DNA from: an uncultured Eubacteriales bacterium
Lineage (GTDB): Bacteria > Bacillota > Clostridia > Oscillospirales > CAG-272
Direction of reading: 5' to 3'
NCBI GenBank assembly: GCA_934393265.1
Contig: CAKRQL010000008.1
Coordinates: 1 to 41,580 of the forward strand
DNA length: 41,580 nucleotides
Shown here: piece by piece, positions 24,590 through 31,875 of the stretch
How the letters are laid out: each line of letters starts with the position of its first letter
Numbering within the stretch: position 1 is the stretch's first letter
Made by a program: the position numbers and the translations under genes
Notes under the pieces: generated by a model
Told to the model about the DNA's origin: nothing
The model's input: only the letters and a program-made list of their open reading frames with translations
The model's database searches: none

Positions 24590-25360
24590 ATGAAAAGAAA
24601 ATTCACGGCTGTCCTCATGACCCTTATAATGACAGTCTCCTCGCTCCTCCTCTTCTCCTGCTCCGACGACGAAGAGCCCGGCGGCGGGGACGTGTATTAC
24701 TCCGTAACTATAAACTTCGCGGGTCACCGCTCCGACTACACCGCCACAGTCAGGGGCGGCGAGGGCTACACCCTCCCGACGGTGGTAATCTCCGGCGTGA
24801 AGATACTCGGCTATTACAGAGACAGAGCCTACACTCGCCCGTTCGAGAACGGGACGGTCATCAATTCCGACACGGTTATATATGCAAGGACCGAGCTCGT
24901 CGACGGTCCCGTCGACCGGACAGAGTTTATGAAGATACTTGACGACGGGCTCGCCCGCGCGTCCGCCTCCGGCGTCTCATACACCGTCGCTACGATAAGC
25001 GGCAGCGCGGAGGACGGCAGCTCCGTCACCGGGCAGGACTTCGCGATAAACGACTACTCGATAGCTTTCGGCGGCGGGCGTGTGTTCGTTATTCTCTCCC
25101 GCGGCTACTTTGACCTCTATGTATTCGGAGATAACGAAATACTCGAGGAGAGCTATTTAAAGAAGAAAAATCCGGATGCGGGCACGCAGGCTTACTCCTA
25201 TACGGCGAGCATAAAGTATAAGACCGCGGACGGCGAAGTCTACCGGCTCTATTGCGTTTTTGATGATTACAACACCGTCACTGCCGCAACCTTAAAGCGC
25301 GTTGCCGACGACGGCACCGAGACAACCGTGTACAGAATATCCTCCGCGAGTTATAAATAA
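24590..25360 (+). CDS. lipoprotein with an InlB B-repeat-like segment
   Basis: 256 residues. The signal MKRKFTAVLMTLIMTVSSLLLFSC ends in a lipobox with Cys24, followed by acidic DDEEPGGG, so the mature protein is lipid-anchored outside. Residues ~38-100 (YYSVTINFAGHRSDY, GYTLPTVVISGVKILGYYRD, PFENGTVINSDTVIYAR) resemble the InlB B-repeat/Flg_new beta-grasp-like module of surface proteins. The remainder is beta-rich with no named domain. It is the last gene of the run and ends before the terminator at 25544-25571. Confidence 0.75.
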   Translation: MKRKFTAVLMTLIMTVSSLLLFSCSDDEEPGGGDVYYSVTINFAGHRSDYTATVRGGEGYTLPTVVISGVKILGYYRDRAYTRPFENGTVINSDTVIYARTELVDGPVDRTEFMKILDDGLARASASGVSYTVATISGSAEDGSSVTGQDFAINDYSIAFGGGRVFVILSRGYFDLYVFGDNEILEESYLKKKNPDAGTQAYSYTASIKYKTADGEVYRLYCVFDDYNTVTAATLKRVADDGTETTVYRISSASYK

Positions 25361-25543
25361 TCCGCTCACGGCGCACATGGACGCATACCCCCATGCGCAC
25401 GCAGCTCGCAAGGCGCCCCGGCGGATAGCAAGCGTTCAATTCTTCCGGAACAAATACGTGCCGCCCGCGGCACCGTCACGGAATGAAAATCTACCCGCCC
25501 GCGCGGGAAATCCACCGCGGCGCAAACACGAAAAAGCAGAAAA

Positions 25544-25571
25544 ACGGCTGTCACAAGACAGCCGTTTTTTT
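25544..25571 (+). terminator. terminator after the lipoprotein gene
   Basis: ACGGCTGTC-ACAA-GACAGCCGT followed by seven T. Confidence 0.9.
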
Positions 25572-25587
25572 CACGCGCAAGTTACTT

Positions 25588-25669
25588 AAGTCCAAAAAAG
25601 TGTGATATTCGGGCAAAATTATGTCCGAAAAAATGTGATTTAAGGGGGGAAATCACACTTTTCAGACTT
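25588..25669. repeat. compound inverted and direct repeat
   Basis: AAGTCCAAAAAAGTGTGAT (left) is nearly complementary to ATCACACTTTTCAGACTT (right). Between them AAAAAATGTGAT repeats the left arm directly and TTCGGGCA/TGTCCGAA form an inner stem. There is no gene here. It could be an operator cluster or a small mobile repeat. Confidence 0.5.
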
Positions 25670-25789
25670 AGCGCGCGGTGAGCCGACAAAAAGCCGGCAT
25701 TTTCACAAAAAGAAAAATCCGGGTAGCCTTGCCCCGCAAGCATGAAAATTTCGCTTCTTTATTATTCACCTTGACTTATTAATTTCAGA

Positions 25790-25864
25790 AATAGTGAATA
25801 GTGAATAGTGAAAAGTGAATAAGTAATAAGTGGAAAAACAATCACTTATTCACTCTTCACTATT
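25790..25864. repeat. AATAGTG microrepeat with a 21-bp inverted repeat
   Basis: Three direct ATAGTGA units precede AATAGTGAAAAGTGAATAAGT (25804-25824), which pairs with 25844-25864 with one mismatch. It is an intergenic palindromic repeat with no coding content. Confidence 0.65.
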
Positions 25865-25875
25865 ACCTATAACCT

Positions 25876-25908
25876 AAAAAAATCCTCACTCCGGAGAGTG
25901 AGGATTTT
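25876..25908 (-). terminator. terminator of the tRNA-Asp/tRNA-Gly transcript
   Basis: AATCCTCACTC/GAGTGAGGATT stem with loop CGGA region; on the minus strand it ends in seven T, directly after tRNA-Gly. Confidence 0.85.
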
Positions 25909-25983
25909 GGAGCGGATTACGGGGCTCGAACCCGCCACCTCCACCTTGGCAAGGTGGCGCTCTACCAAATGAGCTAAATCCGC
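25908..25983 (-). tRNA. tRNA-Gly (anticodon GCC)
   Basis: Minus-strand 76-base cloverleaf with encoded CCA. Acceptor GCGGATT/AATCCGC, anticodon arm CCACCTTGCCAAGGTGG, T-arm GCGGGTTCGAGCCCCGT region. It follows tRNA-Asp by 12 bases on the same transcript. Confidence 0.97.
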
Positions 25984-25995
25984 GGATGGCAATAA

Positions 25996-26072
25996 TGGCG
26001 ACTCGGATGGGGTTCGAACCCACGACCTCTAGCGTGACAGGCTAGCGCTCTAACCAGCTGAGCTACCAAGCC
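25996..26072 (-). tRNA. tRNA-Asp (anticodon GTC)
   Basis: Minus-strand 77-base cloverleaf with encoded CCA. Acceptor GGCTTGG/CCGAGTC, anticodon arm CTAGCCTGTCACGCTAG, T-arm GTGGGTTCGAACCCCAT. First tRNA after the promoter at 26114-26142. Confidence 0.97.
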
Positions 26073-26113
26073 ATTATTGCATTACGCCGGGAAATTCTCC
26101 CCGGCACCTCGTA

Positions 26114-26142
26114 ATTATACCAAAAGCCGCCCGCTTTGTCAA
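26114..26142 (-). promoter_or_regulatory. consensus promoter of the tRNA-Asp/tRNA-Gly unit
   Basis: Minus strand: TTGACA (26137-26142), 17 bases, TATAAT (26114-26119). Confidence 0.9.
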
Positions 26143-26195
26143 TACCTTTCGGATATTTTTTAACTTTCGCCGGGATACCTGTCCGCTGCGGCTGT

Positions 26196-26216
26196 GCGCC
26201 CGGTATTACCGGGCGC
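26196..26216 (-). terminator. GC-rich hairpin after the aldolase gene
   Basis: A 10-bp palindrome (GCGCCCGGTA/TACCGGGCGC) 20 bases after the aldolase stop on the minus strand. No T-run follows, so it is a weak terminator or an mRNA-stabilising end. Confidence 0.4.
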
Positions 26217-26236
26217 TGCTTTTCATGGCTTCACGC

Positions 26237-27073
26237 TTACGCCTTGCCCTCGCAGCCGAAGAGACGCATTTTCGTCTTTACAGCCTCTTTTATAGCCTCG
26301 ACCTTCATATTGCGGATTGTGAGATAGTCGCGCCCCGCGGAAATGCCCTCCGCCATCGCGCGCTGCCCGGCAAGGCAGAGATCGGTGAAGATATTGACCT
26401 TAGCCATCCCCTCGCGTATCGAGTGCCTGAAATCCTCGTCCGAAAGACCGGAGCCGCCGTGGAGCACAAGCGGAGCGTCGACCGCCGCGCGTATCTCGCG
26501 GAGCCTGTCTATACTGAGCTTCGGCTTTGTCTTATAAACTCCGTGCGCAGAGCCGATAGCGACGGCGAGCGCGTCAACCCCGGTAGCCGCAAGGTACTCC
26601 TTAGCCTCCTTTGGCGTCGTGTACATATCCGTCAGCAGGTTGTCCCCCGCCCCGGCGTCTCCGACATGACCTATCTCGCCCTCGACCGTCGCGCCGAAGG
26701 CATGAGCTATTCTCACGACCTCGCGCGTTTCCTTTATATTCGTCTCATAGTCTCCGGCGGAGCCGTCGAACATAACCGAGGAAAATCCGAGCTGCAGTGC
26801 CTCCATGCACCTCTCAAAGGTCAGACCGTGGTCATAATGGACGACCACCGGCACGCTCGCGCGCTTTGCGGCGGCGATTATCGACGGGGCGATGAGCCTC
26901 AGCTCTCCGTAAGGAAGAAGAACCTCCGCCGTTCCTATGATTATCGGGGCGCGGAGCTCCTCCGCCGCGGCTATTGCCGCCTCGAGCATGTCCGTATCGG
27001 TAGTATTGAAGAGCCCTACCGCGTAGTGCTCCCTCTGTGCCTTTTTCAGCACGTAGTCAAGATTTACAAGCAT
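26237..27073 (-). CDS. class II fructose-bisphosphate aldolase family protein
   Basis: 278 residues, the length of GatY/KbaY/FBA class II aldolases. The zinc and catalytic residues are present: YDHG (Asp81, His82), EGEIGHVG (Glu132), IGSAHGVY (His177) and LHGGSGLSDE (His205). NIFTDLCLAGQRA follows the phosphate-binding loop. It would cleave a ketose 1- or 1,6-phosphate to dihydroxyacetone phosphate plus an aldehyde. GGGAGG precedes the ATG at 27073. It is the last gene of the five-gene operon, about 110 bases after the kinase gene, with a GCGGGCAC/GTGCCCGC hairpin in the gap. The exact substrate is not readable; the kinase next door probably makes it. Confidence 0.92.
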   Translation of the reverse strand: MLVNLDYVLKKAQREHYAVGLFNTTDTDMLEAAIAAAEELRAPIIIGTAEVLLPYGELRLIAPSIIAAAKRASVPVVVHYDHGLTFERCMEALQLGFSSVMFDGSAGDYETNIKETREVVRIAHAFGATVEGEIGHVGDAGAGDNLLTDMYTTPKEAKEYLAATGVDALAVAIGSAHGVYKTKPKLSIDRLREIRAAVDAPLVLHGGSGLSDEDFRHSIREGMAKVNIFTDLCLAGQRAMAEGISAGRDYLTIRNMKVEAIKEAVKTKMRLFGCEGKA

Positions 27074-27184
27074 ATAAAACCTCCCGGCGTGACCGCCGAT
27101 AATACTGATTTTGCACCGCGAAATGTATACACGGGGTGCTGCTTTTTGTTTTTTGCGGGCACCTGTATGTGCCCGCCCCTTCTG

Positions 27185-28138
27185 TCAGACGGAATATCTC
27201 GGAAAATTTCGCACCGCCGAGAGCGCCGCATCGAGCGGAAGAACCCCCGCCGTGCCGCTCTCCTCCGAGAGCGCGCTGACGGCCGCCGCAGCCGCGACCT
27301 CAAGTATATCCCGGTCTGAATAGCCGCGGTATATTCCGATAAGTGCCCCGGCGCAGAATGCGTCTCCCGCCCCGGTGGTACCCTTTACAAAGCCGTCGGG
27401 AAGAATATACGACGGTGACTCCGTATACCCGTCGCGGGAGAGACAGACGGCAAGTCTCGGCATATGTATTATAACCCTCTCGCGCACCCCGCGCGCCATG
27501 AGAGCCGCGGCAATGTCGCAAAGATTTTCCCGCGCGGGCGAGAGCCCCGCGAGCTTCCCCGCCTCGATCTCGTTGATTATCAGATTATCCGTGTATTCAA
27601 GACACGGGAGAACAGCGGAATACCGCTCCGAGTTCTCGCTCACAAGGTCAATCGACGTGCGCACCCCGCGGGATCTCGCCCGGCGGAGTATTTCCAGCCC
27701 GTCGCCGCGGTCTACCCTGTCAAGAAGAAGAAAATATCCGAGATGAAGCATCCCGGGGAGCGCGTCCGGAATGTCCGGGAGCCCGAACTCCGCGCTCGCG
27801 CCCGGGTAGGTGAAGAACGTGCGCTGTCCGGAGGTGACGCTCATGACCTCGGTAAAGCTCGTCGGAGAGCCCGAACGGACGATACCGGAGCATATAACGC
27901 CCGCCCGCTCCATCTCGGAGACGGCAAAGTCGCCCTCCTTATCCTGCCCTACCCGCCCGAAAGCATACACGGGTATGGTGCTATCGAGCTTTTTTATATC
28001 TATCGCCGTATTCGGGACGCAGCCGCCGACGGCGGAGGAAAGCGCGCGTATGTGCGTCAGCTCCCCCTCGCGCGGATAGGCGGAAATCGAATTTATCTTA
28101 TCGACAAGTATACTGCCGGCAACCGCTATGCCGTCCAT
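27185..28138 (-). CDS. PfkB family carbohydrate kinase
   Basis: 317 residues, ribokinase fold. N-terminal IAVAGSILVDKI and the Gly-rich segment near VGGCVPNTAIDIKKL mark the sugar site. The PfkB signature GTTGAGDAFCAGALIGI (253-269) carries catalytic base Asp259. It phosphorylates a sugar or sugar phosphate with ATP. ATG at 28138 begins one base after the stop of the NagB-like gene, so translation is coupled; the longer frame upstream overlaps that gene and is not favoured. It sits directly upstream of the aldolase, the usual order for making an aldolase substrate (compare fructose 1-phosphate or tagatose routes). Confidence 0.9.
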   Translation of the reverse strand: MDGIAVAGSILVDKINSISAYPREGELTHIRALSSAVGGCVPNTAIDIKKLDSTIPVYAFGRVGQDKEGDFAVSEMERAGVICSGIVRSGSPTSFTEVMSVTSGQRTFFTYPGASAEFGLPDIPDALPGMLHLGYFLLLDRVDRGDGLEILRRARSRGVRTSIDLVSENSERYSAVLPCLEYTDNLIINEIEAGKLAGLSPARENLCDIAAALMARGVRERVIIHMPRLAVCLSRDGYTESPSYILPDGFVKGTTGAGDAFCAGALIGIYRGYSDRDILEVAAAAAVSALSEESGTAGVLPLDAALSAVRNFPRYSV

Positions 28139-28139
28139 A

Positions 28140-29084
28140 TCAGTTGACATCGGGGCAGAGAGGACCGGCAAGCTCGCGAAGGAAGAAGAGCTTTCCCGGA
28201 ATTGTCGGTATCCAGCTCGAGGTGACGAACCTCGTAGGACCATATCTCAGGGTCATCCAGAAGCTCATTCCCTGCCACTGCATCCCGCGGGAGAGCGCGC
28301 CGTCCGCGCCGCCTATCGCATAGTCAGCCGAGAAAAGCAGACCCGGACCCATGGTATTTGCGCGGCACGGAACAAGGCTCGTGCGGCTCCTGAACGAGGT
28401 TATCGCATTCTGCTCTATTGTCAGCGGGTGGAGCTTTGCGCCGAGGCGATAGGGCTGCTTTTTCCACTCCTCATCGCTCGGAAACTCGGAGCCGAAGTGC
28501 GGCTCCCAGAACGCTATGTGGCACATGCGCCCGATGCCGTACACAAGCACGAGCTTCGCACCCCCGGCTTTCAGCGCGGCTATCTTTTCGGGATAAGTCA
28601 CAAGATTTTCTTTCGTTGCAAAATTTCTGTGGCTCTCCGGTACGGTGAGCTCTCCGAGCGGATTATAGAACGCATTTTCCATAGCCGATTGGAAGGATGC
28701 GTCTCCGTTGAGAGTGTTCCCCTCTCCGTCAGCCCATTCATCCATATTGAAGCACCAGACATTCTCGCACGAGACGTTCCACTCACGCAGAAAATAAACA
28801 GCCCACTTGTACATTCCCATAGGACCTACCGGAAGAATAAAGGCTATCTTCTCCCGTCTCTCGTTTGCCTTTTTTATCTCGTTCGCTATCTCGTGCCCCA
28901 TCTTCACGTCGAACTCCGCAACGTCGGAGCACATGACGGGCGAGAAGCCCTCGTTCCAGAAGCTCTGACGGTCAAAAACCTCCTCCGGAGCATGGGAGCA
29001 GCACTTGTCTATCTTCTCAAAATCCCACCCCTCCGGATAGAAGCCCTCGAGCAGACTGCCTTTTACGGTAGAATTGAAATCCAT
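28140..29084 (-). CDS. NagB-like (glucosamine-6-phosphate deaminase superfamily) protein, divergent
   Basis: 314 residues, longer than NagB (about 240-270). Two family motifs are recognisable: CFNMDEWADG at 111-120 (NagB has NMDEY with catalytic Asp) and VYGIGRMCHIAFWEP at 181-195 (NagB has GIGxDGHIAFNEP). The catalytic Asp of the first motif and the His of the second are kept, but the DG before His is MC and the Asn before Glu-Pro is Trp. The ring-opening His is thus present while the pocket differs. It may deaminate or isomerise an unusual amino sugar or sugar acid rather than glucosamine 6-phosphate. GAGG lies 8 bases before the ATG. It is third in the operon. Confidence 0.82.
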   Translation of the reverse strand: MDFNSTVKGSLLEGFYPEGWDFEKIDKCCSHAPEEVFDRQSFWNEGFSPVMCSDVAEFDVKMGHEIANEIKKANERREKIAFILPVGPMGMYKWAVYFLREWNVSCENVWCFNMDEWADGEGNTLNGDASFQSAMENAFYNPLGELTVPESHRNFATKENLVTYPEKIAALKAGGAKLVLVYGIGRMCHIAFWEPHFGSEFPSDEEWKKQPYRLGAKLHPLTIEQNAITSFRSRTSLVPCRANTMGPGLLFSADYAIGGADGALSRGMQWQGMSFWMTLRYGPTRFVTSSWIPTIPGKLFFLRELAGPLCPDVN

Positions 29085-29119
29085 GATAAAAACCTCGCTT
29101 TATGTAAATATAAGTTTGC

Positions 29120-30145
29120 TTATTCAAAGATATCTTCGTTTTTTTCTTTGTAGATGCTGTCGCAAAGGTCCTGAATATGCACGGCGCGGCGCGCATTCAG
29201 GTAATCCGGCTCCGGCATTTTAAGCTTCTTCTCAAAGTCGGCAATCTCGGCGGCGTATATATTCCCCGCCCTTGCTTTGAATTTCTTCGGCTTTAGCATA
29301 GCCTTTTCCTGCATTGCGTCGTAATCCCCCTGCGGCGAGTAGAGGTAGAGCATTGTTCCGAGCTCGTCCTGCGCGAGGGTATCGTTACAGATTATGTAAC
29401 CCTCCGTACCGTATATCTCGAGCTTTGACGCCGAGGCTTTATCCGGGATATTGAAGTTTACGTCGATGTGACCGAGCACGCCGCCGTCCGTTCTGAATAT
29501 CATAACCGCGCTGTCCTCAACCTCGTATGAGAAGGTCCGCGTCGCGGTAAAGGCCCTTATCTCGTCTATCATATCGCCGAGAACATACTCCGCAAGGTCC
29601 ATGCAGTGGACGCCGAGGTCCATTATCGCGCCCCCGCCGCCGAGCGCGCGGCTCTGTCTCCACGCGCCGGGAATATCCGGGTACCAGCAGGAGAACTGAA
29701 GTCTTATGTCCGTCACCTGCCCTATTTTCCCGCGCTTTACAAAATCGCGCGCCTTTTTATGGAGCGAGTGATACCTCATCATATACCCGACCGAGAGCGG
29801 AACCTTTGCCCTCATAAAGGCTCTGCATATCTCCCGGCTCTCGAGCTCGGTTCTTGCGAGCGGCTTTTCAATAAGCGTCGGGCGTGAGTATTTCAGCGCC
29901 GTCTCCGCATTTTCCTTGTGGCAGAACACCGGGGTCGCGATGTACACGGCGTCGCACTCATTGTCGCGGAGCATCTCGTCCGCGTCGGTATAATACGGCA
30001 CTCCGTACTTCTTACCTACTCTTTCAGCCGCCTCCGGCGACTTGTCGGCGACGGCGACAAGGCTATTCCCCGGAACGGAAAGAATCCCCGGTATCGTCCG
30101 CCTGTCGGCTATGCCCGCCGCACCTATAACACACCATCTTGTCAT
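29120..30145 (-). CDS. Gfo/Idh/MocA family oxidoreductase
   Basis: 341 residues. The N-terminal Rossmann domain has VIGAAGIADRRTIPG and AVADKSPEAAERVGKKYG; EKPLAR (Lys94-Pro95) is the family signature. The C-terminal domain keeps Asp176 and His180 in MDLGVHCMDL, the usual catalytic pair. It would oxidise a sugar or inositol hydroxyl with NAD(P). GAGG lies before the ATG at 30145. It is the second gene of the operon, between the deacetylase and the NagB-like gene; other members act at C3 of glycosides, which matches the DUF1080-like protein encoded divergently. Confidence 0.92.
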   Translation of the reverse strand: MTRWCVIGAAGIADRRTIPGILSVPGNSLVAVADKSPEAAERVGKKYGVPYYTDADEMLRDNECDAVYIATPVFCHKENAETALKYSRPTLIEKPLARTELESREICRAFMRAKVPLSVGYMMRYHSLHKKARDFVKRGKIGQVTDIRLQFSCWYPDIPGAWRQSRALGGGGAIMDLGVHCMDLAEYVLGDMIDEIRAFTATRTFSYEVEDSAVMIFRTDGGVLGHIDVNFNIPDKASASKLEIYGTEGYIICNDTLAQDELGTMLYLYSPQGDYDAMQEKAMLKPKKFKARAGNIYAAEIADFEKKLKMPEPDYLNARRAVHIQDLCDSIYKEKNEDIFE

Positions 30146-30169
30146 ATAAAAATCCTCGTTTCCTTATTA

Positions 30170-30877
30170 TCAGGGAAGGTATCTCTTCGTTGTGCCCTTG
30201 AGGTAAACCCGGCACATGCGGAAGCCCTCGGCATACTCCGCGCCGCACTGATACCCGCGATAGCGCGAGCAGGTGCGCACCATATCGGCAAAATCTATTC
30301 CGTCGTGCTCTCTCATCCAGACGAGCTGGCTCTCATGGCATTCGAGCATCTCAAGCTTTCTGTCTATCTCGTCCGTTATATCGACGTACTCGGTAGGGTT
30401 GAAATTCACCCCCGCGAGCGTGTCCATATAGAAAATAGGAACGAGCCTTGCCGCCTTATTGTATTTTGTTTTTTTGTTCGGGAGCGTCGCCGCAAAGGAA
30501 GCGTCGAACACGAGCTTTGCCACCGCGGTATGGTCGGGCATATAATCGTCCGGGTTATGGGTGATTATAAAATCCGGCTGTGCATACTGTATGACATCGA
30601 CTATCATGTCTCTCGCCTCACGGTTGTCGGAATAAATATCGAGGTCGTTCATGCCTCCCCAGATTACCTCCGATATGCCGCCGAGCGCGCCGGCGCGCCT
30701 CGCCTCAGCTGCGCGTATTACCCTTAGCTCCTCCGGAGGTATCTCGACGTGCCCGAGGTCGCCGGAGGAGACATGGCAGACTATTACCGTGTCCCCGCGC
30801 TTCACGCACTTTGCAAGAGTGCCGGAGCAGGCTATCTCAATATCGTCGGGATGCGCCCCTATTGCAAGAACTCTCAT
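30170..30877 (-). CDS. PIG-L family deacetylase
   Basis: 235 residues. The zinc site AHPDDIEIACSGTL (His9, Asp11 or 12) and THNPDDYMPDHTAVAKLV (Asp110, His116) are the family hallmarks. PIG-L proteins remove N-acetyl groups from GlcNAc-type sugars, as in MshB and BshB. No mycothiol or bacillithiol genes are nearby, so here it more likely deacetylates a catabolic substrate. AAGGAG lies upstream of the ATG at 30877. It is the first gene of the five-gene minus-strand operon, behind the promoter at 30933-30961. Confidence 0.92.
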   Translation of the reverse strand: MRVLAIGAHPDDIEIACSGTLAKCVKRGDTVIVCHVSSGDLGHVEIPPEELRVIRAAEARRAGALGGISEVIWGGMNDLDIYSDNREARDMIVDVIQYAQPDFIITHNPDDYMPDHTAVAKLVFDASFAATLPNKKTKYNKAARLVPIFYMDTLAGVNFNPTEYVDITDEIDRKLEMLECHESQLVWMREHDGIDFADMVRTCSRYRGYQCGAEYAEGFRMCRVYLKGTTKRYLP

Positions 30878-30932
30878 TTTTCCTGTCTCCTTATCTGAAT
30901 TTTGAAAACCGATTTTTTGAAATTACAGTTAC

Positions 30933-30961
30933 AGTATACCATACAAAAGGGCGCAATACAA
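30933..30961 (-). promoter_or_regulatory. promoter of the deacetylase-aldolase operon
   Basis: Minus strand: TTGTAT (30956-30961), 17 bases, TATACT (30933-30938), 56 bases before the deacetylase start. Confidence 0.65.
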
Positions 30962-31055
30962 TATAAAGGGAATAAGAGGTTTTGCATAATCGGAAAGTAT
31001 TTTCGCCGCTTTTTGTAGTATAGGACGGACTTTGCCCGGCGGTGCCCCTCTCTCC

Positions 31056-31084
31056 TTGACTTTGGTCGGTGCCTGTGTTATACT
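31056..31084 (+). promoter_or_regulatory. promoter of the DUF1080-like/aminotransferase unit
   Basis: TTGACT (31056-31061), 17 bases, TATACT (31079-31084). It is divergent from the promoter at 30933-30961, about 120 bases away, so one regulator could serve both. CGGAGGGGACCCCTCCG just downstream is a palindrome in the leader. Confidence 0.8.
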
Positions 31085-31132
31085 CGACCTCGGAGGGGAC
31101 CCCTCCGAAAACGTATTTTTACGAGGCATAAT

Positions 31133-31774
31133 ATGCTTGATGAAATTCACCTTCTCGGCAAAAAAATAGATTACGCGGGCTCCCCCGTGCTGCTCCGCTC
31201 CGCCCCCGACGAGAGCTGGGAGCGCGACTGGATGCCCATGGCGGGCGAATGGTCGTACAGCGACGGCGCGCTGATAGGCAGAGAGGGCGGTAACAAGGGC
31301 GGAATCCTCTTTTCCCGGCAGTCGTTTGACGACAATGTAATGATAAGCTTCACGGTGAGCACCGTCCTCCCCGCAACGCGCGACCTGAACGCGGTGTTCT
31401 GCGCCCACTGGGACAAGGAGGGCACGGACTACCTTGCCGAGTCCTATGTCTGCGGGCTCAACGGCTGGTATGAGCACAAGAGCGGGCTTGAGCGCAATCC
31501 CGTAGCCGGAAACCCGTATTCGCATCTCAACTCAACGACAACCCTCTATCACTACACCCCCGGAAAAGAGGTCAGAATGACCGCCGGAGCGATAGACGGG
31601 CATACCTTCATGGTGGTCGACGACGAGCTTGTCTCTGAGATGATAGACCCCCACCCGATAAAGGGCGGGCACGTCGGCTTCTCCCCCTATTGCACAATCC
31701 TCCGCATACGCGACATCGAGGTAAGAAAAATAAAGTGGGAGCCCTTCCCCCAGTCATACGACCCGGAGTTTTAA
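31133..31774 (+). CDS. concanavalin-fold protein, DUF1080-like
   Basis: 213 residues, no signal peptide. The pattern fits the LamG/DUF1080 jelly roll: WSYSDGALIGREG, GGILFSRQSFDDNVMISFTV, ESYVCGLNGWYEHKSGLE, GKEVRMTAGAIDGHTFMVVDDELVSE and a last strand GHVGFSPYCTILRIRDIEVRKI. DUF1080 proteins include 3-keto-glycoside hydrolases that act with Gfo/Idh dehydrogenases. The match here is by fold pattern only; DUF6250-type proteins are an alternative. It is the first gene of the plus-strand unit, 100 bases before the DegT aminotransferase and divergent from the deacetylase operon. Confidence 0.7.
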   Translation: MLDEIHLLGKKIDYAGSPVLLRSAPDESWERDWMPMAGEWSYSDGALIGREGGNKGGILFSRQSFDDNVMISFTVSTVLPATRDLNAVFCAHWDKEGTDYLAESYVCGLNGWYEHKSGLERNPVAGNPYSHLNSTTTLYHYTPGKEVRMTAGAIDGHTFMVVDDELVSEMIDPHPIKGGHVGFSPYCTILRIRDIEVRKIKWEPFPQSYDPEF

Positions 31775-31875
31775 TAAGGCTAACACAGCCGTTTTCGACG
31801 CAAAAACCGTACACGCCCCACCACATTTGCGAAAAAAATCAAAGAAAATATCAACAGATAAAAAGGAGCTATGAC

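Noticed and set aside
30170..30877. Mycothiol or bacillithiol biosynthesis (MshB/BshB) as role for the PIG-L protein
   Set aside because: No other gene of those pathways is near; the operon points to sugar catabolism.
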